Origin: a bacterium
GTDB lineage: Bacteria > Pseudomonadota > Gammaproteobacteria > Burkholderiales > Burkholderiaceae_C
Length of the DNA: 8,155 bases
NCBI GenBank assembly: GCA_030824095.1
Contig: JAVBYK010000438.1
Span: forward strand, 1 to 8,155
Reading direction: 5' to 3'
Shown here: in pieces, positions 1 to 5,493 of the stretch
Layout of the letters: every line of letters starts with the position of its first letter
Position numbering within the stretch: the stretch's first letter is position 1
Notes under the pieces: generated by a model
Told to the model about the DNA's origin: nothing
What the model saw: the letters and a program-made list of their open reading frames with translations, nothing else
Databases searched by the model: none
Program-made: the position numbers and the translations under genes

Positions 1-79
1 CGCCCAGACCATCAAGGAACTGGTGGGGCCGGACTTGGGGCAGCAGATGCGCACCTTGAACAAGGTTCTGGGCGGCTAA
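1..79 (+). CDS. C-terminal end of an unidentified protein (partial)
   Basis: An open frame runs in from the left edge (codons starting at base 2) and ends at TAA 77-79, giving 25 residues that begin AQTIKELVGPDLGQQ and end in LNKVLGG. The stretch looks like a soluble, amphipathic helical C-terminus, with no membrane segment or recognisable motif. It is too short to assign a family. It lies on the same strand as the lipid-transport operon, 86 nt before the preferred permease start, so it could be the preceding gene of the same transcript or an independent one. That this is coding is inferred from the open frame, the plausible composition and the sensible stop position. Confidence 0.55.
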   Translation, partial: AQTIKELVGPDLGQQMRTLNKVLGG

Positions 80-165
80 ACGACTACCAGGGTTCAGTGG
101 GTGCAGCAGCGCACAGAAATTCAAGTTTCTTCAGCGCACCATGGAGGTGTATCTCTGCAAACTCC

Positions 166-987
166 ATGAATCCGAATACCGCCCCACCCCGGTTGCCGAT
201 GCTTGAACGCGTTGGCCGATCTGCGGCGGGCGTGTGGGAACAGGGATTCGCCTTGTTGAGCTTTGTCGGCGAAAGCACTCTGGCGCTCATGGGGTGGCTG
301 ACGCACCCGCAGCGCATACGCTGGCGGCCGATCCTCTTCAATCTGCGCACCGCCGGGCTGGATGCACTGCCCATCGTCGGCTTGCTGTCGTTTCTTCTGG
401 GCATTGTGGTGGCCTACCAGGGCGCCGACCAGCTGCGCCAGTACGGGGCCAACATCTACGTGACCGATCTGGTCGGCCTGTCGATGCTGCGCGAGTTTGC
501 ACCACTGATGAGCGCGATCATCATCGCCGGGCGATCCGGCTCGGCCTACGCGGCGCAGATCGGCACGATGGCCGTGACGCAGGAGATTGACGCGATGCGC
601 ACGCTGGGCATTGCGCCGCTGGAGATGCTGGTGCTACCCAAGCTGATTGCGCTGTTGATTGCACTGCCGCTGCTGACCGTGTTTGCCGATGTGCTGGGCG
701 TGGCCGGGGGCATGCTGATGGCACGCGCGCAACTGGGCGTGAGCTTCCATGAATTTCTGGGCCGGTTTCCACACGCGGTCAGCACCACGTCGTACCTGGT
801 TGGCATTGGCAAGGCGCCGGTGTTCGCCGTCATCATTGCGGTGGTCGGCTGCTTTCAGGGTTTTCGCACCCGGGGGGGCGCCGACAGCGTGGGGCAGCAA
901 ACCACCCGTGCGGTGGTGCAATCCATCTTTCTGGTGATTCTGGCCGACGCACTGTTCTCCATCGCCTTCAGCGTGCTGGATCTCTGA
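166..987 (+). CDS. MlaE-family lipid ABC transporter permease
   Basis: Integral inner-membrane permease of an MCE-type lipid ABC transporter; it should pair with the ATPase encoded next and pass phospholipid or a similar lipid to or from the MCE protein. From ATG 166 it has 273 residues, close to E. coli MlaE (260). An amphipathic N-terminal region (about 10-60) precedes hydrophobic segments near 66-86, 112-124, 153-186, 217-231 and 250-270. The family core is clear: a glycine-rich first membrane helix (GLLSFLLGIVVAYQG, 72-86), then LREFAPLMSAIIIAGRSGSA (108-127), with QIGTMAVTQEIDAM following. There is no N-terminal STAS domain, unlike the longer fused forms known in related bacteria. The start is uncertain. 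GTG 97 is in frame and would add 23 residues that look non-coding, with only a weak AGGG before it; for ATG 166 a GGAGG (143-147) lies 18 nt upstream, which is too far to be convincing. The stop is 1 nt before the ATPase start. Confidence 0.9.
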   Translation: MNPNTAPPRLPMLERVGRSAAGVWEQGFALLSFVGESTLALMGWLTHPQRIRWRPILFNLRTAGLDALPIVGLLSFLLGIVVAYQGADQLRQYGANIYVTDLVGLSMLREFAPLMSAIIIAGRSGSAYAAQIGTMAVTQEIDAMRTLGIAPLEMLVLPKLIALLIALPLLTVFADVLGVAGGMLMARAQLGVSFHEFLGRFPHAVSTTSYLVGIGKAPVFAVIIAVVGCFQGFRTRGGADSVGQQTTRAVVQSIFLVILADALFSIAFSVLDL

Positions 988-988
988 C

Positions 989-1831
989 ATGCAGACCCAG
1001 AGCACGACCTCCGACATGGCCATTGAAATGCACGGCGTGGTCACGCGGTTTGGCAGCCATGTGGTGCACAACGGAATTGACCTGGCGGTGCGCAAGGCCG
1101 AGGTGTTTGCCGTCATTGGCGGCAGTGGCTCGGGCAAATCGACGCTGCTGCGCGAAATGATCCTGTTGCAGAAACCCAGCGAGGGCCGCGTTTGCGTGCT
1201 GGGCACGGAATTGGCTGATATTGATGACGCTGCCGCGCTCGCGCTGCGCCAGCGCTTTGGCGTGCTGTTTCAACAGGGCGGCCTGTTTGGATCGCTCAAC
1301 GTTTTGGAAAACATAGGCCTGCCGCTGCGCGAGCATCGCCAGCTTGCGGACGCAGAAGTGGACAAGATCGCACGAGCCAAGCTGGAGGCCGTCGGACTGG
1401 ACGCAGCGGTCGGCGCCCAATTGCCGTCGGAACTGAGCGGCGGCATGCTCAAGCGCGCGGCTCTGGCACGGGCCCTGGTGCTGGACCCAGAGCTGCTGTT
1501 TCTGGACGAGCCCACGGCCGGGCTGGACCCGCAAAGTGCCGCCGGCATTGACACCCTGGTGCGCACGCTGCGCGACACGCTGAACCTGACCGTGGTGATG
1601 ATCACGCACGACCTGGACCTGCTGTGGCAGGTGGCCGACCGCGTGGCGGTGCTGGCCGATGGCAAGGCGCAAGCGGTGGGCACCATGGCTGAGCTGGAGC
1701 AGAGCGACAAGCCCGCAGTGCGCGCCTTTTTTGACGGGCCGCGCGCCAGAACCGCCCAGGCGCAGGCTGCAACGCAGACCGACAAGCCGGCCACACAACA
1801 TCCCTGGGAGCCATCATCGAAACCAAAGTGA
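989..1831 (+). CDS. MlaF-family ABC transporter ATP-binding protein
   Basis: Cytoplasmic ATPase that powers the adjacent MlaE-type permease. At 280 residues it has every element of an active ABC ATPase: Walker A GGSGSGKST (44-52), Q-loop in LFQQGGLF (93-100), signature LSGGM (149-153) followed by LKRAALARAL, Walker B with D-loop LLFLDEPTAGLDP (169-181), and H-loop MITHDLD (His207). The wording FQQGGLFGSLNVLENI and LSGGMLKRAALARAL is typical of the MlaF/Ttg2A group of MCE-linked ATPases. After about residue 250 there is an Ala/Gln/Thr-rich tail ending HPWEPSSKPK. In E. coli MlaF a C-terminal tail contacts the partner subunit and MlaB; a similar role here is inference only. ATG 989 follows the permease stop by 1 nt with a weak GGA 8 nt before it; ATG 1016 is an alternative start. 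The TGA overlaps the GTG of the MCE gene. Confidence 0.95.
   Translation: MQTQSTTSDMAIEMHGVVTRFGSHVVHNGIDLAVRKAEVFAVIGGSGSGKSTLLREMILLQKPSEGRVCVLGTELADIDDAAALALRQRFGVLFQQGGLFGSLNVLENIGLPLREHRQLADAEVDKIARAKLEAVGLDAAVGAQLPSELSGGMLKRAALARALVLDPELLFLDEPTAGLDPQSAAGIDTLVRTLRDTLNLTVVMITHDLDLLWQVADRVAVLADGKAQAVGTMAELEQSDKPAVRAFFDGPRARTAQAQAATQTDKPATQHPWEPSSKPK
1806..1810 (+). promoter_or_regulatory. Ribosome binding site of the MCE gene (GGGAG)
   Basis: GGGAG lies 5 nt before ATC 1816 but 17 nt before GTG 1828. Normal Shine-Dalgarno spacing is about 5-9 nt, so this site fits initiation at the non-canonical ATC better than at the GTG. It sits inside the last codons of the ATPase gene, as expected for coupled translation. 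Confidence 0.5.
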
Positions 1832-2757
1832 ACTATGCATTGATCGGGGGCTTTGTCCTTGTCCTGGGTGCCGCGCTGGTTGCCATCCTGCTCTGGCTGG
1901 CATCGGGTGGCGCATGGCAAAAAAAGTACGACGTGTACCTGGCCGTGGAAGACGAATCGGTAGCCGGGCTGAATCTGGATGCGCCGGTCAAATACAACGG
2001 CGTGGATGTGGGCAAGGTGCAGACGATTACGCTGGACAAGACCAATCCGCAGCGCGTGAACCTGCTGTTTGCCATCGAACACGGCACACCGGTCAAGGAA
2101 GACACCATTGCCGTGCTCAAGACGCAGGGCCTGACCGGCATTGCCTATGTGGAACTAAGCGGTGGCAGCGTGACCTCTCCGACCCTGGTGGCGAAGGACG
2201 GTACCAAGTACCCGCAAATCCAGACCAAGCCTTCGCTCGCGGCGCGGCTGGAAAACATACTCACCAGCGTGCTGGCCAAACTGGACAGCACCTCCAGCAG
2301 CATCAACACCATTCTCAGTCCCGAGAACCAGGCCGCGTTTCGCAGCGCTCTGGCCGATATCGCGGTGGTTACACGCACCGTGGCCGCTCGCAAGGACAGC
2401 ATAGCCAGTGGCCTGGCAGATGGCGCCACCACATTGAAGAACACGGCCAAGGCCAGCGCCAAACTGGGCGACCTGGCGGACCGCGTGGGGCAAGCTGCTG
2501 ACTCGGTGGACACCATGGGCACCGAGGTCGCCAAGACGAGTGTGAGCGCGGGCAAGACGGTGGATGTGATTGGTGCCGACGTCAAGCATTTCAGCTCGGA
2601 AACATTGCCCGAACTGGAACGGCTGCTGGGGGAGTTGAGCCTGCTATCCGGTTCACTGCGGCGGCTGACCGACCAGACCCGGCGCGACCCGCGCGGTCTG
2701 ATTTTCGGGCGCACACCCGTGCCAGAAGGTCCGGGCGAAACAGGGAACAAACCATGA
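1828..2757 (+). CDS. MCE-domain (MlaD-like) lipid transport protein
   Basis: Periplasmic, inner-membrane-anchored substrate-binding component of the ABC lipid transporter. MCE proteins assemble as rings with a hydrophobic central channel. From GTG 1828 it has 309 residues: one membrane anchor (about 3-25), one MCE domain (about 34-113, with YDVYLAVEDESVAGL, APVKYNGVDVGKV and TQGLTGIAYVELSGG), then a long, mostly helical Ser/Thr/Ala-rich region (about 135-285) and a family-like ending RDPRGLIFG (286-294). It is much longer than E. coli MlaD (183 residues). The single-MCE-plus-long-helix plan recalls mycobacterial Mce proteins and chloroplast TGD2, where the helices extend the channel. The start is odd: upstream codons in the same frame (1816-1827) read I-E-T-K directly before VNYALIG, matching the METKxNYALIG type of N-terminus I recall for this family, but the first codon is ATC rather than ATG. 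True initiation may be at 1816. The end overlaps the lipoprotein start by 4 nt (ATGA). Confidence 0.92.
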   Translation: MNYALIGGFVLVLGAALVAILLWLASGGAWQKKYDVYLAVEDESVAGLNLDAPVKYNGVDVGKVQTITLDKTNPQRVNLLFAIEHGTPVKEDTIAVLKTQGLTGIAYVELSGGSVTSPTLVAKDGTKYPQIQTKPSLAARLENILTSVLAKLDSTSSSINTILSPENQAAFRSALADIAVVTRTVAARKDSIASGLADGATTLKNTAKASAKLGDLADRVGQAADSVDTMGTEVAKTSVSAGKTVDVIGADVKHFSSETLPELERLLGELSLLSGSLRRLTDQTRRDPRGLIFGRTPVPEGPGETGNKP

Positions 2758-3404
2758 AGTCATTTAAACGTCGCCTCGCAGGCATGCGGGCTGCGCGCAG
2801 CGTTTCCGTGCTGTTGTGCGTTTGGGCCCTCGGTGCCTGCAGCGTGCTGCAGCCCAGTGCGACCGAGCCGCCTGCCTTTTTTGCGCTCAACGTGGCGCCC
2901 AACGCAGCGCGTTTGCGCTCAACGGATAACGCCACGCGCACCCTGCCCACGCTGATCATTACACCGACGCGCGCGGCGGCCGGATTCGACAGCCAGCGGA
3001 TTATCTTTGTGCGCCACGACTACCAACTGGAATACTTTGCGCACAGCGAATGGGTGGACACGCCGGCCCGCATGCTCGGACCCTTGCTAGCCTCTGCATT
3101 GGAGGGCACAGGCGCCTTTGGTGCGGTGGTCGTGACCCCGGCCAGTGCCTCCGGTGACCTGCGTCTGGAGACGGAGATCGTGCGGCTACAGCACAACTTT
3201 CAGGGCAACCCCAGCCGCGTGCAGTTTGCACTGCGTGCCTTCCTGCTCGACGACAAGACACGCCGGGTGATGGCCTGGCGTGAATTCAGTGGAGAGTCCG
3301 CCTCGGCCAGCGCCACACCTCAAGGTGGTGTGGACGCCGCCAACACCGTCGTGCAAAGCGTGCTGAACGAGCTGGCGCAGTTTGTAGCGACACGACACCA
3401 ATGA
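2754..3404 (+). CDS. ABC-type transport auxiliary lipoprotein (PqiC-like)
   Basis: Lipoprotein of the ABC_trans_aux family, whose best-known member is PqiC of the PqiABC MCE system; it is thought to receive or dock the periplasmic MCE component at the outer membrane. It has 216 residues: a basic n-region (KSFKRRLAGMRAAR), hydrophobic core (15-28) and lipobox LGAC with lipidated Cys29. The next residue is Ser, not Asp, so outer-membrane sorting by Lol is expected. Family features are the early PAFFALNV strand and QRIIFVRHDYQLEYFAHSEW followed by a run ending in FGAVVV, the usual pattern of R.I..R.d..LeYF..s.W with a downstream helix and strand. The start ATG overlaps the MCE stop (ATGA), with AGGGA (2742-2746) about 7 nt before it. 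The stop is 4 nt before the AsmA-family gene. A second Met at residue 11 could also start the signal peptide, but the first has the better ribosome binding site. Confidence 0.93.
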   Translation: MKSFKRRLAGMRAARSVSVLLCVWALGACSVLQPSATEPPAFFALNVAPNAARLRSTDNATRTLPTLIITPTRAAAGFDSQRIIFVRHDYQLEYFAHSEWVDTPARMLGPLLASALEGTGAFGAVVVTPASASGDLRLETEIVRLQHNFQGNPSRVQFALRAFLLDDKTRRVMAWREFSGESASASATPQGGVDAANTVVQSVLNELAQFVATRHQ

Positions 3405-3408
3405 CCAA

Positions 3409-5343
3409 ATGAAACGCCCTCACCTGCTTCGCGTCCTCGGATGGGCCATTTCGGCCGCACTGATGACGCTTTTCCTGGCCGCTTCGTTCGTCGCGCTGTT
3501 CGGCTGGAACTGGATGCGCGCACCGTTGGAGCGCTACACGCTGGAGAAGACCGGACGCACCTTGCAGATCGAGGGGGACCTGACCGTGAAGTTGGGTTGG
3601 CCCGTGGCACGCCTGCGCGCCGACAAAGTGGAATTTGCCAACCCGGCCTGGGCGCGGGAAGAGAAGATGCTGGCCGCGAAGGGTGTGGAAGTGTCACTGG
3701 ACATGACGCAACTGCTGCTGCGCAAACTGGCGTTCCCCGAAGTGCTGCTGGACCATGCGGTGGTATTTCTGGAGCAGGCGCCGGATGGGCGCCGAAGCTG
3801 GCTGCTGGACCTGCAGCAGCAGAATGAAGATGCACGCATCTGGCTGGGGCGCATCCTGGTGAACCACGCAACACTGGGCTATGACGACACGGCGCAAAAG
3901 ATCCATCTGCGCGGCGAGCTATCCACCAACAACACCCAGACCCGTGGTGGCGCCACCGAACTGGCCTTTGCGGCCCAGGGCCAGTTCAAGGGCTTGCCAG
4001 TCAAGGCGCAGGGCAATGGCGGCCCCGTGCTGACGTTGCGCGACACCGCGCAGCCCTATCCGCTCTCGGTGGACGCCACGCTGGGGCGCACGCAGGTCAA
4101 GGTGAATGGCACGGTGACGGGCTTGCTGGCGCTTACTGCCCTGGACATGCACATGGTGCTCAAAGGCGACAGCCTGGAGCAGTTGTACCCGCTGCTGGGC
4201 ATCGCGTTCCCTGCGACGCGCGCCTATTCGACCGAGGGCCACCTGCTGCACAGCGGAAGAACCTGGCGCTATGAGCAATTCACCGGGCGAGTGGGCGCCA
4301 GCGACATTGCGGGGTTTGCACAAATTGTGAGTGGTGGAAAGCGCCCCCTGTTGACCGCGGATGTGCGCTCGCGGACATTGGCGCTGGACGATCTGGGGCC
4401 AGTGATTGGCGCACGCCCTGGCAGCGTGACGCAAGCGGTTGCCCAGCCCGGCACCGCCGCCACGACGCGCGTGATGCCAGATTTGCCTTTCCATACCGAG
4501 CGCTGGGGCTCTGTGGATGCCGACGTGCGCCTGCAAGCCAAGACCATCGCACGCAACAAGGCCTTGCCGTTGGAAGACCTGCAAGTCCACCTGAAGTTGC
4601 AGGACAAGGTGCTGACGCTGGAGCCGCTGGCGTTCGGCTTTGCTGGCGGACAACTCACCGCCAACATCACACTGGACGGGCGCGGCAGCCCCATCCAGGC
4701 GCGGGCCAAGCTGCGCGCCCGCAAACTGTTGCTGTCCCGGCTGTTCCCGACCGTGGAGCTGACCAAAAGCAGCCTGGGCGAACTCAACGGCGAGTTTGAT
4801 CTGGCGGGCAGCGGCAACTCGGTAGGCAGCATGCTGGCCACGTCCACCGGCAAGCTGGGTCTCGTCGTATCGGGCGGTCGGGTCAGCCGTTTGCTGATGG
4901 AAAAGGCCGGCTTGCATATCTGGGAGATCGTGACGCTGACACTGACCGGCGACAAGCAAGTGAAGCTGCGTTGCGTGGTGGCAGACTTTGATGTGAAGCG
5001 CGGGGTCATGCAAACCAATGCACTGGTCGTTGACACCGAAGTCACCACGCTGTTTGGCAGCGGCAGCATTGATCTGGCGCATGAACAACTGGACCTGGTG
5101 CTCAATCCACGCACCAAGACCACCAGCCCGCTGGCGCTGCGCAGCCCCATCCAGGTGCGCGGCAGTTTTGCAAAACCCCAGGTTGGCGTGGACAAGGGAC
5201 GCGTGGCACTGCGCGCGGCCGGCGCGGCGTTGCTCGGCGCACTCAATCCGTTTCTGGCATTGATCCCGCTGATCGACACAGGCCCCGGCAAGGACAGCGA
5301 TTGCGGACAACTGGTGCGCGACGCGAAGACTGCGGTGAAGTAG
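3409..5343 (+). CDS. AsmA-family envelope protein
   Basis: Inner-membrane-anchored periplasmic protein of the AsmA superfamily, whose large members TamB, YhdP and YdbH are bridge-like lipid carriers between the two membranes. This one has 644 residues, the size class of E. coli AsmA, YhjG and YicH. It has one N-terminal membrane segment (about 9-31), then the classical AsmA N-terminal signature: APLERYTLEKTGRTLQIEGDL (38-58) and FANPAW (76-81). A long beta-rich middle follows, then the C-terminal AsmA region with GELNGEFDLAGSGNSVGSML and FGSGSIDLAHEQLDLVLNP. A hydrophobic segment near 599-623 (with NPFLALIPLIDTG) precedes a DSDCGQLV ending with Cys632; I recall this ending from YhjG-like AsmA proteins. 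The start ATG is 4 nt after the lipoprotein stop with no visible Shine-Dalgarno site, so expression probably depends on translation of the preceding gene. Position in the MCE operon suggests a role with that transporter, which is inference. Confidence 0.92.
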   Translation: MKRPHLLRVLGWAISAALMTLFLAASFVALFGWNWMRAPLERYTLEKTGRTLQIEGDLTVKLGWPVARLRADKVEFANPAWAREEKMLAAKGVEVSLDMTQLLLRKLAFPEVLLDHAVVFLEQAPDGRRSWLLDLQQQNEDARIWLGRILVNHATLGYDDTAQKIHLRGELSTNNTQTRGGATELAFAAQGQFKGLPVKAQGNGGPVLTLRDTAQPYPLSVDATLGRTQVKVNGTVTGLLALTALDMHMVLKGDSLEQLYPLLGIAFPATRAYSTEGHLLHSGRTWRYEQFTGRVGASDIAGFAQIVSGGKRPLLTADVRSRTLALDDLGPVIGARPGSVTQAVAQPGTAATTRVMPDLPFHTERWGSVDADVRLQAKTIARNKALPLEDLQVHLKLQDKVLTLEPLAFGFAGGQLTANITLDGRGSPIQARAKLRARKLLLSRLFPTVELTKSSLGELNGEFDLAGSGNSVGSMLATSTGKLGLVVSGGRVSRLLMEKAGLHIWEIVTLTLTGDKQVKLRCVVADFDVKRGVMQTNALVVDTEVTTLFGSGSIDLAHEQLDLVLNPRTKTTSPLALRSPIQVRGSFAKPQVGVDKGRVALRAAGAALLGALNPFLALIPLIDTGPGKDSDCGQLVRDAKTAVK

Positions 5344-5347
5344 GCGC

Positions 5348-5389
5348 CCGGTTCGTTCGCCAAATTCAAAAGGCTCTGCCCGAACCAGG
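5348..5389 (+). repeat. Imperfect inverted repeat after the AsmA gene
   Basis: CCGGTTCG (5348-5355) can pair with CGAACC-A-GG (5381-5389) if one A is bulged, with a 25-nt loop. It lies directly behind the AsmA-family stop, where the operon transcript would end. No T-run follows, so it does not qualify as an intrinsic terminator; it could be a weak 3' structure or chance. Confidence 0.25.
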
Positions 5390-5411
5390 TGTATGCGTGG
5401 AGGGTTTCAGC

Positions 5412-5419
5412 TATAGAAT
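5412..5419 (+). promoter_or_regulatory. Possible -10 promoter element for the GGDEF gene
   Basis: TATAGAAT contains two overlapping -10-like hexamers, TATAGA and TAGAAT (the latter 5 of 6 matches to TATAAT), in the gap between operon and cyclase gene and about 75 nt before ATG 5494. No recognisable -35 hexamer occurs at 15-19 nt spacing, so this is only a candidate. The AT-rich patch stands out against GC-rich surroundings. Confidence 0.3.
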
Positions 5420-5442
5420 GAATTTTTGAGGGCGGCTCATTC

Positions 5443-5462
5443 GGATTGGCATGGAGCCAACC
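5443..5462 (+). repeat. Small hairpin in the GGDEF gene leader
   Basis: TTGGC (5446-5450) and GCCAA (5456-5460) are perfect inverted repeats around the 5-nt loop ATGGA; GG 5443-5444 and CC 5461-5462 extend the stem past one bulged A. It covers the alternative TTG start (5446) and an out-of-frame ATG (5451), and lies 31 nt before the preferred ATG 5494. It could be an RNA hairpin in the leader or a small dyad operator. Confidence 0.35.
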
Positions 5463-5493
5463 TCCTCAACACCATCGCGGGCCATTTCGAGAA

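Noticed and set aside
80..165. Promoter for the lipid-transport operon
   Set aside because: I found no -35/-10 pair with acceptable spacing. The promoter may be non-canonical or lie upstream of the window.
97..987. Permease with an N-terminal STAS domain as in longer MlaE homologues
   Set aside because: Only 23 extra codons are available in frame before 166 and they do not resemble STAS; the upstream coding end (1-79) is separated by a stop codon.
3919..5310. Long open frame of 463 codons on the - strand opposite the AsmA-family gene
   Set aside because: It is the antisense of a clearly coding gene. Its translation is rich in His, Gln, Arg and Ala with no domain, as expected for the reverse of GC-rich codons; other long antisense frames (968-1801, 1270-2082, 2145-2750, 4269-5369) look the same.
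5446..5493. TTG 5446 as the start of the cyclase gene
   Set aside because: The 16 added residues (AWSQPPQHHRGPF and so on) do not look like a PAS protein start, and the GAGGG is 13 nt away. ATG 5494 is preferred, though it too has a poor ribosome binding site.
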